NCBI GenBank assembly: GCA_905331475.1
Contig: CAJNYU010000025.1
Location: 124,001 to 188,000, forward strand
Length of the DNA: 64,000 nucleotides
Direction: 5' to 3'
Source of the DNA: Rotaria socialis
Taxonomy: Eukaryota > Rotifera > Eurotatoria > Philodinida > Philodinidae
Made by a program: the position numbers and the translations under genes. The notes beneath the pieces were generated by a model. That model made no database searches, had not been told where the DNA came from, and worked only from the letters and a program-made list of their open reading frames with translations. This document shows, one piece after another, positions 32,984 through 45,500 of this stretch (the first letter of the stretch is position 1; each line of letters opens with the position of its first letter).

Positions 32984-35478
32984 TCATGTCGAAAAAACGA
33001 CTGGTTCTACGTGTGCTGCTCGAAAAAAATAGCTACCCGGTACACGTCGATTAACAGCATCATTTTTAGTACTAGGTTTTTGAGAAAAATAGTTAAAAAG
33101 TGTTTTTGTTGTTGTTGTTGTCGTTGTCGTTTCAATTACTTCAGATTTACGTTTCTTTGTTGCATTTTTACTTGTTGCATTTTCATCTTCGTCATCATCC
33201 CTCAAGAAAATATTATTCACTGTAAAGAAAATAACGAAATACTATGTTTTTTTATTACCAGGTTACTTTAATACATTTATTTTCAATGATTGTTGATGCT
33301 GTTGACCAACTGAAACGAACAAATTTTGGAAAGCCAAATATTTGATCGATAGATTCAATTAAAAAGCGTTTTGTTTGAGGATCTATTAAAACGCAATGAT
33401 GAGCAAGAAAACGTTGAAATTTAACTTTTGTTTAGTGTCTTTTTTCTTACCACCAGGATAACCAGAGCCATATTTAATCGATTGTTTTTCTTCATCGAAT
33501 TCATCTATTTTCCAATTTTGAACAATTTGATCACGAACTACTTTCGCACAAATACTTGACGCAGATACGATCGGATAAAGTGAATCAGCCTTTTTCGATA
33601 CTGTCACTTTAATTTTAGGATAACGAGCACGAATTTTATTCGCATACTTGTCTGGATCACCAACAGTATCGACAAAAACCTGAAAAAGAAAAGATTTCTT
33701 ATTAGAAACGCAATTATTTCTTTTTGCCCGTGGTATTTATACTTGTTTCACGTTGACACCTTGATCAAGAGCCAACTGTATTAACTCAAGGGCTGCATCT
33801 AAAAAATAACGATGTTTAATACATAAAAATATTCCACAGATTTACCGTGAGATATATCATTTAGATTGTACTTATCTCTGAAATAAAAGCAGAAAGAAAA
33901 ATTGAATTGAAATACTAAATGAATACATACCGTCGTAACATGGATGTTGAGATCATATGAGGTGAAAGTACTTTGAGAATGAAACCAAGATGATTGTTAT
34001 GCTTTTCATATTCAGCAAATATTGACGAACGTCGTTCTTCTGTTAATTGTTTAGAATCTATTCGAATAAAAAGGAAAAATTGAGCTTGAAATCAACACAC
34101 TTCTATATACCATGTACATAGGTGGCGGAGCCATTAGGCTCGCGAGGCTCAAGCCTACCCGAAGCTGGTAGTCGGTAGACCTTGATAGACTGAAACTGGA
34201 ACAGATAAATGTTTGGATAGGTTGTTATATGCAAAATGGTTTTATTCTTGTTCAGTTTTGGGGATTTTCTAACAAATAACGTATTATTACAAGATCATTT
34301 CATATTTTCTCTACTAGTAACTCGTTCGAAATGAAGTATTAGTTGAACGTTTTTGGCATTAAAATTGACATCTAATTCGTAATTCTTAATTTAAGATAGC
34401 TGAATTGTTTCTGCAACTTCTGTTTAAAATTACTTGTAAATCTTAGACACTCGAATAACATTACCTCTGCCGTGCAGAAGTGCGAGCTAAACAAAAATGA
34501 TTAAAAGACGATCAAAATCGTATGCTTATAGTTGGCACTTAAAGTGCTTGTTTTAGTCGATTTCAGTCTGACTTCAATTCTATTTTTTTTCAATGGCAAG
34601 ACTTGATTTGTCCAAAACGTTGAGCCTACCCTAGATCGCAATCGTTCTGCCGCCTATGCCTATGTATACGAGAAATTTAAGACAAAATAAGTTTTTTTGA
34701 TGGAGCCTATTACTTTCCATTTATGAATAAATGACGTGATACATAAACCGAATATATTGATTAGTAGTGGTTGTAGAACTTGCTGTAGTTTTGCGTTTTT
34801 ATCGATAATAGTAGGCAGATGTTTTTTGTGAAAAATTTTAAAGATTTTCTTATCGTCAGCTCTGAGAAAATTTTTAAATGGAAAAGAGAAAAAAACAATA
34901 AGAAGCACGATAAAACTATCTCTCGAAGTTGATGCCAGTTTTTGGGAAAATGGCGTTTAATTTAATGCTTCACTGATGGCAGCCGACAATACTCAACAAC
35001 TAGATCATTAGAACATTTTGTGGGGAACGTTCATTCTCATGAACACAGAGTTTCTTACAATAGAATATGTTTGATAAAAATAAGTCAATGAAAGAGCAAT
35101 CAAGGTCAAATATCAAGCGTTTCAGTTGATTTGAATTTTGTTTAAAAGTGCTCATCGAAAAACACTCAATTCATTCTATTGATAAAACTTGTGTAATATA
35201 TCAATGGCAATTACCTGCGCAACCGAGATCATTCAAGATTGAAAGTTGTTTTTCATCACAAAAAAAGGCCGAATAAACCATTGGACCTAATAAAACAATT
35301 TGATAAATAAATAAATAGATCACAAAAACTATGTATTCAACTGACCGAGAACAGGACCTCGACCGGCTTCATCAATACCAAGAAAAAATGTTTTATCAAC
35401 GCCATTCTCTGAAGGAACATATGCTGAACGAAGTATAATATTCGAAAGAGAATTTTTTTCAAATTCTGAAGTATCCAT
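32984..35478 (-). CDS. RNASEH2A: Ribonuclease H2 catalytic subunit A
   Basis: Eight exons (35478-35346, 35286-35215, 34057-33931, 33877-33846, 33798-33743, 33679-33451, 33382-33259, 33200-32984) keep phase and give 329 residues (human protein about 299). Signature segments: [20 protein letters not shown] (catalytic Asp-Glu), [36 protein letters not shown] (catalytic Asp), [20 protein letters not shown] (catalytic Asp region), [21 protein letters not shown]. The enzyme cleaves the RNA strand of hybrids and single ribonucleotides in DNA in the nucleus. The tail is Thr-rich, with KTLFNYFSQ resembling a degenerate PCNA-binding PIP box. Intron 2 is 1,157 bp because it holds a 542 bp hAT-like MITE. 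The last acceptor was chosen (TTGAG|GG) because the nearer CAG would give an early stop. Confidence 0.92.
34117..34658. mobile_element. hAT-like MITE in RNASEH2A intron 2 (family member A)
   Basis: Starts CATAGGTGGCGGAGCC and ends with its imperfect inverse, TTCTGCCGCCTATG. Flanks are ACCATGTA and CCTATGTA (6 of 8 identical). Subterminal GAGGCTCAAGCCTAC matches GAGGCTCAAGCCTCAC in element B at 58994-59328, so they form one family. No coding capacity. Confidence 0.7.
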
Positions 35479-36690
35479 TGTCTAGAAAAAAAGAGAAAAA
35501 GAAAACATATGAATCTTTAATTATTATTGTGTATGATAAAAATTCCGATAGCTATGTCATATGAAAAATGAAAGTTGATTTTATTTTAATTAAATGAAGA
35601 TTTATAAACCTATATATATATATATGTATGAATTATTGATAAAAGAATCTTCATTTTAAGACATTTTTGAGTAACATGACTTTCATTCGAAATGATATGA
35701 TATTAACACATTACATAGATATGTTTATTAATACTTCAACAATCTATGTAGATGTTAGTTAATCAGCTTGGTGAAATTGTAACTTTCTTTTTCTTTTTAC
35801 TACCTTTCAATATTTTATATCTTGAATGAATTGAATGATCTTGTTTTTGCTTCGTTTTATTTTACTTAACTCTCGAGAACTATAGCTAACTTTGAAATGA
35901 TCCGGTAACTAACAATAGAAATAGATATCTTTTCTACATGGTAAAGAGCGTGTTTTTCTTCTTTACTCGACCTATTCTTGTCTATTAATTGTTTCATTGA
36001 GCCCCATCGATCAAACGATAGCATTGAGATCCAAATAAGAAAAAGAAACGAGAAAGTACAGAATATAAAAGATGGTGCAACTAGCCGACAGTCTTTTTAT
36101 ATCTTAAGGATTCCCACCTGCTCATTTGATATACATCAAGCGTAATAACAATCTCGAATAGAATTATTCAAGCAATTACTTCGCAAGTCTCTATTCTAAT
36201 GGACAATCATGGATTAAGTCTGTCGAAATTCATGTATGAATGGTTTATACGTTAGTCAGAACAAAAAAGAATAAGAAAAACAATAGGGTTAAAGAGCCAA
36301 ACACGAAGACCAGATTAAATGATGAGACATCATTTCTCTGACATAAATAAGAAAATGATACATCAAAATACTCCACATAAAAATACTAATGAGGTATAAT
36401 CAGTAAAAAGAACGAAGTCAATGGTCACATGACAAAAAATAAATGACTAAAAAATACACAAATGCAAGGAGCAGGAAAAGAATATGGTCACATCACATTT
36501 ATATACACTTAAACTTTAATTGGAATGATATTCATTAAAGAAATAAAAAATTCTAGAAACTTTTTTCTCATTGACTTTTGTTTTCTTTTTCTTACAAGAC
36601 AAACAACAACAAAAAATAAATATTAAGGAAAACATCGACTGGAATAATAAAATTGCAATATTCTAGTTTAAGATATGTCTATTGTTTCTT
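35479..36690. other. Intergenic stretch
   Basis: Nothing supported. It contains the shared 5' flank of RNASEH2A (minus) and the 3' flank of Rab3 (minus), plus a short (TA)n run near 35612. Confidence 0.5.
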
Positions 36691-38046
36691 CTAACATTGA
36701 CATTGATTGTTTTTTGCTTGTTGATCATTAACTGTAAGTCTTGCAGTTCCTTTGTTATATGCACCTGGTTGATTACCATAGACATTATTTGCTTGACCAG
36801 TAGCAGTTGATTCGTCACTTGCATCAGACATTTTTTCTAAAATAATATCAACCAATCTAAAAAGAAAATACAAGAGAATTACATTAACTATTTTTGTTTG
36901 ACTTTTTTTGCTCACCTTTCAAATACAGATTTAACATTGATATTTTCTTTTGCTGAGGTTTCAAAAAATTCCAATCCTAAACAAACAAAACAAAATAAAA
37001 TAATCAAAATATTATTGAAATGTTTTCATTTGCAAACAAATATATGAAAGAAAAAAAACTCACCGAGTGTATCGGCAAGTCTTTTTCCTTCTTCCAGTGG
37101 AATAACTCTCTCATTTACCATGTCACATTTATTCCCAAGCAACATAGCCGGGCTGCTTTCCCATGAATGTGTCTTTATCTGTAGAACCCTTCAAAAACAT
37201 AACACACATCACAACATATATCAAGCAAGAAGAAGCCAAAATAAATTAAAGATAACAAGAACAAGAACAAGAACAATATTATATATCTATATACATATAT
37301 AGCATGTACGTTCATGATACAATATTATGTGATAAATTACCCAATTGGTCTGCAAGACGTTTGCCTCGTTCTTCTGTTACAGCTCTATCCTGTTCTAGAT
37401 CGCATTTATTTCCAACTAGAACAACTTGTGCATTATCCCACGAATACATTTTTATTTGCGTACACCTGAAAATAATTTCAGTATGATTTTTTTTTCATTG
37501 TTGACATTTGACATGTACATGTTAAATTTTTATCTAAATAATCGTCTCTTTTTTTTATCTATTTAACTTACCAGTCTTGTACAGCATTAAATGATTCTTC
37601 ATTAGTTATGTCATACATTAAGATGAAACCCATTGCACCACGATAATATGCAGCTAAGAGGAGAAAATAAATAAATAGATAAACATGATTTTTTCGTCTT
37701 TATAAACTTTAATAATTATTCTTTACTTGTTATCGTTCGATAACGTTCCTGGCCAGCTGTATCCCATATTTGTAATTTAACACGTTTATCGTGGCGAAAT
37801 ACAGTTTTAACCTTAAAATCGATTCCAACTGTACTAACAAAGGCCGATGTAAATGAATCATCGGCATATCGAAAAAGCTAAAAAGAAACATATATTGATC
37901 TCACATAGATTTCAAAAGTAGTAGAAACAGCTTACAAATGATGTTTTTCCTACTGATGAATTTCCAATAATTAATAATTTAAACATATAATCAAAATTCT
38001 GATCGGCTGCATCTTTAGCTGATCCAGCAGCACTAGTTTGTGTCAT
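36691..38046 (-). CDS. Rab3: Rab3 small GTPase with two alternative exons 4
   Basis: Exons 38046-37936, 37877-37727, 37653-37572, then either 37465-37341 (4a) or 37188-37064 (4b), then 36976-36916 and 36856-36691. Each form encodes 231 residues. The G-domain motifs are intact: GNSSVGKTS (P-loop), [13 protein letters not shown] (switch I), [13 protein letters not shown] (switch II), GNKCD (G4), ETSAK (G5). The sequence around [12 protein letters not shown] and [20 protein letters not shown] is Rab3-specific. The C-terminus is CQC, a CXC double geranylgeranylation signal for synaptic or secretory vesicle membranes. Rab3 controls regulated exocytosis with RIM and rabphilin effectors. A CAG acceptor abuts the start ATG, so a 5' UTR exon is expected upstream. 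Exons 4a and 4b are described separately. Confidence 0.95.
37064..37188 (-). other. Rab3: Rab3 exon 4b (divergent alternative)
   Basis: 125 bp between GAAG|GGTTCTAC and CTCG|GTGAGT. It encodes [20 protein letters not shown], then [22 protein letters not shown], aligned without gaps to exon 4a. GNKCD is kept. Splice sites are intact and there are no stops. Because 125 is not a multiple of three, using both or neither shifts the frame, so the two are expected to be mutually exclusive. Confidence 0.85.
37341..37465 (-). other. Rab3: Rab3 exon 4a (canonical alternative)
   Basis: 125 bp between CAG|GTGTACG and TTGG|GTAATT. It encodes [20 protein letters not shown], then [22 protein letters not shown], close to the vertebrate and insect Rab3 consensus. 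It enters and leaves in the same codon phases as exon 4b. Confidence 0.9.
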
Positions 38047-39023
38047 CTGAAAAATAAAATATAAAAAATTCAAGGATCATCAATCTAATAATTCAGTTAA
38101 ATAACGATTGTTAACAACGATGACGTCGCTACTTGTGTAGTGCGTGTTTTCCGTTCGACTTTGTTTCTGTAAAATATGATTGGATGCGGTTTAGATTTGA
38201 TGATTTTCAAGATATTAATGCATTTTCCCAGAATTAACTTTGCTGCATATAACGATGTAATAGAGGTTCGGAAATATTTTCCAACCGAAATCGCTAGAAA
38301 ATCAATGATGGCATCTACAATTCAAGATAAATAATTAATAAATTAATTATTAATTATCATTTAAAAATCATTAATATGTTACTTTTTCGAAATAAAAAAA
38401 AACAAACATATAGATACTATGTCGTCTATCTATATATACTATCTGTTGGGAAAAGAAATGAGTTATTGTAAGCGAAACAGACAAGAAACACAAAAACAGC
38501 ATATTAGGAGGAGGAGAGAAGAAGAAGAAGAAGAAGAAGAAAGAGGAGGAGGAGGAGACCATAGTAATTTATTGAGGTGGTGGCACAGCTGGTGTCAAGA
38601 GATGTTTTTATTGTTTCATGAGGTCGTGGACGATAATTTAGCGATTTTTTCTCGGTGTAAAAACACATTCCATTCGATTGATTTTATTGTAACATCTGAT
38701 GTTTTTGGTCGACAGAAAAGTTTATTCAATAGAAGAGGTGGGAGATAATGAGAAGCTAATATACGAAAAATGTGCCACACATATTTAGAGAATCAACGCT
38801 TAACGCTTAATAGATCATCGGTGATATGTGATTATAATAATAACGACCATTTTTTTCTTTTTTATGCATTTTATTTGTGATTCATCCAAAAATTCTATTG
38901 AGACAAAAGTAAAATTATTTCAAAAACAAAAAAACAACAGCGGATAATAATAGTTAAAAAGCACGGCACCAAATATTTATATACAAAAATTTTAAAATTG
39001 AACCTCATAGAGGTTAAGATAAT
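38047..39023. other. Intergenic stretch with purine-rich tract
   Basis: Probable promoter and 5' UTR of Rab3 at the left. A GAA/GGA-rich tract lies at about 38508-38560. The 109-codon plus-strand frame at 38419-38748 is carried by that low-complexity tract and is not accepted as a gene. Confidence 0.5.
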
Positions 39024-39540
39024 TCATAATTCTGTTGTTATTGGATGATAAGATTGAGAATGATTCGATGGGAACCCTGCTACTGATGATGATGATAAAT
39101 GACGAGGATTAAAGTGTGAAGAAGATAGTGTCGGATTTGTTGCTTGAACTAATGTCGATGATGCATTACGAAAATTTGATTGACTTGATGTGCGTGTTAC
39201 GATAACGGGAGCTGTAGAACCTAATGATTGAATTGATAGACCTGAATCGAACAGAAAGTATACATTAAACGGAAAAATGAAATTTCTTATCATAAAACTC
39301 TATCAAAAAAATAATTTAAATGATCATCTTTTTCATATTCTCATTGCTTACTTTGATTATGTATATTCTGATTATTATTTGACATTGCTTCGCTGTGAAA
39401 GAAGGTCTCCTAAATGATAAAATAAGAATCTCTTCAGATATGTTGTTTTCTCCCCTTTATCTTAGCAATTCAAACCATGCATTTTTATCTCTTGCTTTAA
39501 TCATTCGCATGCTAAATCTTACTCACGTTGTTCATTATTA
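39024..39540 (-). CDS. Last exons of the FERM gene, or a separate small gene, ending in a PDZ ligand
   Basis: Exons 39540-39527, 39409-39352 and 39241-39024 join in phase (GTGAGT and GTAAGC donors). They read NNETFFHSEAMSNNNQ, NIHNQSLSIQSLGS, then Ser-rich sequence and end PITTEL-stop. TEL fits a class I PDZ-binding C-terminus (S/T-x-hydrophobic). The frame is +1 to the upstream FERM exon, whose stop lies at 39541 just before this donor. One additional T in the six-T run at 39543-39548 would join the two frames. Alternatively an ATG at 39535 starts a separate 94-residue protein. Confidence 0.55.
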
Positions 39541-42500
39541 TTAAAAAATAAATCTATTAGTAGCAGCAAAGTAATCTTTACAAGAAGCTATTTTTCCATT
39601 TCCTCTGTTTGAATTTTTTTTCGATGATATTCCATCAATAACAAGATATGATAAATTATCATAATTAGCACAACGTTTTTCAAATTGTTCCTCTTGATTC
39701 CTTAAAGTTAAACTTCGATGACGAAAATCAAATTTCGCATAAATTGAATTTGAATCATTCAATGGATTAAGACAATAATGTAAAATGTTATCGTACATTG
39801 CACGATTATTATCATCATGTGATGATTGCGTTATAGGGACACCAAATAGAGGAAACTTATTAAATAAAGATATTTTATTAGAGCTGCTACTATTAGTTTT
39901 ATTTGTTTCCAAATCATCAGTAGATGTTTCTTCCTTTTTTTTTGTTAAATAAAGGGGAAAAAGTAGAGAATTAAAAAAGTTGTTATTAAGAATAAAATAG
40001 AAAATATTATTTACTTTAACAACATAAGGTGCTGGATGACTGCTTGCTAATGTATATCGATTGGACGTACTGTTCATTTTATCGGTACGCGATACATTTC
40101 TTTGATGAAATCTATAATGAGTTTAATCAAGAAAACATTTCGATTAATTGTTTACCCGTTCGTTAGAGATTTTGGTGTTTTTTGTGGTGACTTTTGAATG
40201 AATATTGTCTGATCGTTACCAATATGATGATTATTAGAGATTAAGTCCTGTGATAAGTCTGAGAAGAAAAAAAGAAAACTTTAGTTCAATCTATTCATTG
40301 AGTAACTTAGAATATATTTTCACCCAAACCGTTTGTTGTATTGACATTGTTATTGTTGACCGAGCAAGCATTTACTGGATTGGATTGTTTGGTAAGAACT
40401 AATGGTGGAGTTGTTTTATCATCAGATTTTATTTGTCGAGGAGGAACTGGTGGTGTAGGGGGAAGGTTTGCTGACTTTGCATTTGCTTCAGTTTCTATAA
40501 ATAAAGATTATTTTAATTCCAAGACGAGTTCTTTTTATGTATGAGATATGTCGGCTAACAAAAGACGATAATGAATACTAACTAGAATATACGGTTATTT
40601 TAGAAGACGTTACTGAATTAAAAAATGCATTCATCGATAAGATTTTCATATCTCAAATATTAGTTGAACAATAGAATTTAATCAGTGTGTGAATCAGAAA
40701 TAAATAGGAATGGATATAAACTCAACAGTTCGAAAATGTCAAAAAGTACCGATCTAGAATTTTCAGCAATCAAAAGATCAGAATGTTGGCTATTTTTTTG
40801 TCCAGAATGATATATGATACGGTTATTTCAAAACCTGTCATCTTCGCTAAAAGGAGAAGGGGGGATAAGGCCATTTTGCGCCCCCTGTGGCGACAGCAAC
40901 GTCACTGATCATGTCTTGATGTTTGATATATCATGTATGTTTGTTTCTCCTCTGTGCTGTTCTCTCTTGTTGCTTGTTGGCGCGCTTGTTATTTTCAACA
41001 TTGGCACCTTTTTTTTTGTTTTTTCGCGCTCAGACTCAGAGAAATGAGATATATAATCACTCTCTCTTTTTCTCCTCAGGTTTCTTAGAAGCTTCTTGAT
41101 ATATCTCTCTTCACTAAGATATACTAATTCTTTTTTCTTCTCTGACTACTATTTTTCTTCTATGATCAATTACATAATACCTTTTTCTTTTCAACTTGAT
41201 TGTTCTTTACAATCAATCTAACTCGATTGCCCCTTACAATCGTTCGAACTCGTGTGAGCTATTTGCTTGTGGAGTTCTTCTTATTCTCAACTATTTCTGT
41301 TCATTGAATAAACAATTGGATCTTCATCCAATATTCAATACTATTTAATTTTCATTGTTGTCATTCTGCCATTACCCATNTTTTTCCGCGAGTCAACGCC
41401 AGATATAATTGTAGATTTAAGGGTACTGATTACGAATATCGTAATTAGTAGTCTCAAAACTACTTTACTTCCGAAGTAGTCGTCACCACTCGTTTGATCC
41501 TATTCTTCGTTATTTGGGCCCTCATCGAATAACCACAGGATGAAATTGGGTGCAAAATAATTTCCTCTAACTCGTAATTTTGAGTTCTCTTCGAATCTGA
41601 ACTTTTTAGATCGAAAAAATCTTACGCATGGAAAAAATACAGGAATGCCGGAGCAAAATTTGAACACTGCTCATCATATTTGACTACCTAGATAATGAAA
41701 AAAGGTTTGCCGCAACATCAAGTTTGGATCATAAGCGTAGTTTTTCAACCTCTATCGACCGGAAATCTTAAAAATATTAGAAAAGTTGTGTAACAGGGTG
41801 AAAAGTTAAGAATAATAATAATTTCTATAAAATTGCTGTAGAGGACCACCGCCACTAAAATATACAAGATCATGAAATCAACAGATATATAGCCCATGTT
41901 GTACAGCTTAATGAACTGTACACACAGAAAAAAAAATATGGATCTCCGCTCTTTCTTTCGACTCACAATTTCGCTTCACAAAATGTACGAGTCGTTGCAA
42001 GGAGACAAAATTTCACCTAAATTTTTAAATCGAAACAAAGAGGGGAGATCCATAATTTTTTTCATTGTACGTACAGTTGATTAAGCTTTACAAGATGGGC
42101 TACATATCAGCTGATTTCAAGATCTCATATATAATCGTAGTTGTGGTCCCTACAGCAATTTTTTAGAAATTATTAATATTCTAAACTTTTCATCCTGTTG
42201 CACAACTTTTCTAATATTTTTAAGATTTCCGGTCGATAGAGGTTGAAAAACTACGCTTATGATCAAAATTTGACGTTGCGGCAAGGCTCGATTCATAACA
42301 AACTATTAAGGGGGAAAATGATATATTAAAAAAACGGTCAATTTTTACTACCGAATCGTTCTCTCTTTTTCCTGAATGGTTCGTTTTTCGATGTCAAAGG
42401 TTCAGATTCATGAAAAACTCAACATTTTTGGTCAGCAAATATATTTTCTACTCAATTTATAAACAAATGCTAATGTATAACAGTCCCAAAAATGAAAAAT

Positions 42501-45500
42501 GGTGTCCATCGAGTGGTCTCGGCTACTTCGGAAGCAAAATAGTTTGAGATTTCTAATTACGATATTCGTAATCAGTACCCTTAAATCTACAATTATATCT
42601 GGCTTTGACTCGCGGAAAAACAAATTTTGTTTTTGATGATACCTGTGGGGCACCCCAGGCAAAAAATCGTCAATGTCGATCTTCGGGAAACAAAGTTGAA
42701 AAAAGTGATCGAGAACGATCCCTGATTAATAGCTGATAGAAATAATTCAGATCTGAGGGGGCGGGGAGCAAAATGGCCTTATCTGCCGTCCTCCTTTCTA
42801 TAAATTACATGAAAACGATGTTCTATTTAGATGTAATTTTAATTTTGACATGTACTTTGAATAGAGTAACTTCATATTCATAGTTCAAGAAGTAACTCAA
42901 TTGGTTGTATTCTGAAATTTTAAATAAACAAAGTCAACTTATTATTCAGTCTAATCATGAAAGGTGCTGTTCTCTTGTAAGTAAGGCGCTTGATATTTAA
43001 TGAAAGTTCAAATGAAAGAGAACACCGATTTAATGAATCTTTTTCCACGGGTTTTGAAGGCCACCAGTCTTTTTAATACTTCTTTCTTCTTTAGTAATCA
43101 AGAGAAAAAACGCAGAGATATCGTTTTTTCCAACAGTTGGAAAAAGCATTTTTTCTTAACTATTGTCATTATCGGAACATTGCGACCATAGCAAATACTG
43201 TTTAATACTGGTGTGAACAAAATAAGTTAAGACTATACTGAGATTTTCACTTATGAAATGGCGAAAATTTGTCTTGAAACACACAGGTACTAGCACGTAC
43301 TGCAAAAATCGCAAAATATAAGATAAACAATCAAATATTTCCATGTTTAGGCTCCTTGTGTCGAATGAAAAATTGCTAAAACTCTATCAAACTAGATCTC
43401 AAAATGAAATTCTACTACAAGATTAGTCAAATCTCTGGCTTTCACTTAAAAATTGAGAATTCATTTTTTGAAAAATTTCTGCTTCTGATGATAGATTTCA
43501 CACCAATCGGATAGGGTCATTTTGCAAATAGAATCGTTAAGCAAGGAATCATTTTTGATCCCCATCGAGATTTTGAAGGTATCAGATGTCATTGTTATAT
43601 TTACTGTGATTAGAACAGGCGAAAAACTAAAGAGAATACATTCAGCTGAAGTCATAAAACTACATGATATTAGTCTGATTTCGTAAAATGTCGGTTTCTG
43701 TAGTAGACTCAATAATCAATGCGAATGCGTTTACCAATACTTTCCACCCACATATTAGTCTCTGTAACCTATTAGGATAGTACACATCACTTTTGATAAT
43801 AAGACTCGCGGCGATTGATATTTACATAGATATTGATAGATGTATCAATTTCATATTTCTATTTTCTATGTTACCCTATCTTTACTTTTTTGGTTTTGCA
43901 AAACCAAAATAACGAGTAATTAATCTTCACGCATACAAGCATGAAAAACCTATTTATTCAATGCTAAGATGATCATAATCTTTAGTTTATAGACGAGAAA
44001 ATTCAATCTTTAAAAAAATTTCCATATGAGAATTTTGCAATGTACTATCTATTATCGATGAATGAAAACTTGTTACTTCCGAAAATTTTCTCAAATCGGG
44101 GTAAGATTCCTAACTGTCTCTTAACTATTATGGTTAAATACCTTTTACGAATGTCCTCCAATATAAAAACTCAAGAAGTTCGTATTCTGATTTCAGGATT
44201 TGATGAGTAAAGCAAAACGCATCTGCTAAGTTGAATTCTACGACTATCTTATAAAAAAAAAATGTTAGATCTGCCAAAAAGTAGATTAGTTTGTATCCAG
44301 GTACTGTAAAAGACTGTAGGTTAAATTCGAAGCATTTCAAGATTTTTGTTAAAATGATTAAGATATCTTCTTTATGAACGTGTGGGAAAACGTTGCATTT
44401 TTATGGTAGATTTCAGCATCTAGATTGACCGATACATAAAAATACAACATTCTGTTTCTCACACGCAGAAACAATATTAGACATTGGTTTACTTTTAAAA
44501 TTTTTGTATCGATTTTTAATTAAATGAGTAGAAGATTTTCTCATGCTTACCCTCAAATAATAAATCATTCGAAGATCCTTGAATGAGATTATCAAGACGC
44601 TGAGTAGCTGATAAACTTAAATTCTTTTGTGATGATGATAAGGAAGATGAACGTTTAGAAGTTAATGTTAAATCATGATTTGATAGAAATGAATTTGTCA
44701 CAGATTTGAATCTATTATTCAAAAATAAATAGTAAAAATGACCATAAACAAAATATAATGAAAATTTACTCTGCTATTTTTTTGTTTTCATCGAACTTTG
44801 CTTCTTGTTCACATTTTAATTTTTTTAAACGTTCATCTTCTTGTTCGCGTAAAGTTTCTTGCTCTTGCAGCTTTTTTCTTATTGCGTACGATGCTCGTCG
44901 TGAAAAACGATGCGATGCTTTACGTTCAAAATTCGTATTACGATTTGGTAAAGTTGCTAATGCTGCAGTTTGGCATTCGGTTCGGCCACTGTTTGTAGAG
45001 GAAAAAGAAAAATTTCAAATATTTTCGTTTTTTTCTTACTATTCATTTACCTAAATCGAAATCTTGATCCGGTACGCGTGAAACTTGATTTTGCATTTTT
45101 TTTAAGTTTAGTTGCTGATGTTGTACGAAAGAAAACATGATATTCTAATGCACACTTCCAAAAGTGTTTACATTCTTTTTCGTCATTGCAACGAAATAAA
45201 AAGACAAAATCACGTTGTAAGCGTGGATCATTATCATCATCTTCAATAACAATGATTGTTAATTTATTACGATTGAAATCAATACGTGTTACTTTTGACC
45301 TTAAAAAAGAAACACTAGAATAGAATTTGCACAAAATGATTTTCCTCAAAAATTCAGAGGATGACTGTGAGATCGAGGTTTTACTCTTTCTCGATCTGAT
45401 GACTGACGAAAACTATCTATGGAATTTGCTAGAATACTAAAAAAATGTATTCAAAATGTCATTGGTTATACAACACTCATGGCTTTTCTACGTGTTGCAG

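Larger units (their letters stand above)
40850..42800. mobile_element. Composite element with ~40 bp outer inverted repeats in the FERM-gene intron
   Basis: Outer arms 40850-40890 and about 42755-42800 share, inverted, GATAAGGCCATTTTGC plus flanking AAAGGAG and CCCC stretches. Inside them lie the long inverted repeat (41381-42628) and, on the left only, an LTR-like segment. No transposase frame was found. A clear target duplication was not identified. Confidence 0.5.

Noticed and set aside
33181..33258. Nearest CAG acceptor for the last RNASEH2A exon
   Set aside because: It gives an in-frame TAA two codons later; the AG 20 bp downstream restores a VTWDDDED frame similar to the human VIWED region.
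38419..38748. 109-codon plus-strand frame
   Set aside because: Driven by a GAA/GGA purine tract (poly-Glu/Arg/Gly); no family, no splice partners.
41896..42084. 62-codon frame across the centre of the intronic palindrome
   Set aside because: Chance frame spanning the inverted-repeat centre; no coding features.
42432..42662. 76-codon frame in the right arm of the intronic inverted repeat
   Set aside because: Low-complexity and not preserved in the left arm; no recognisable domain.
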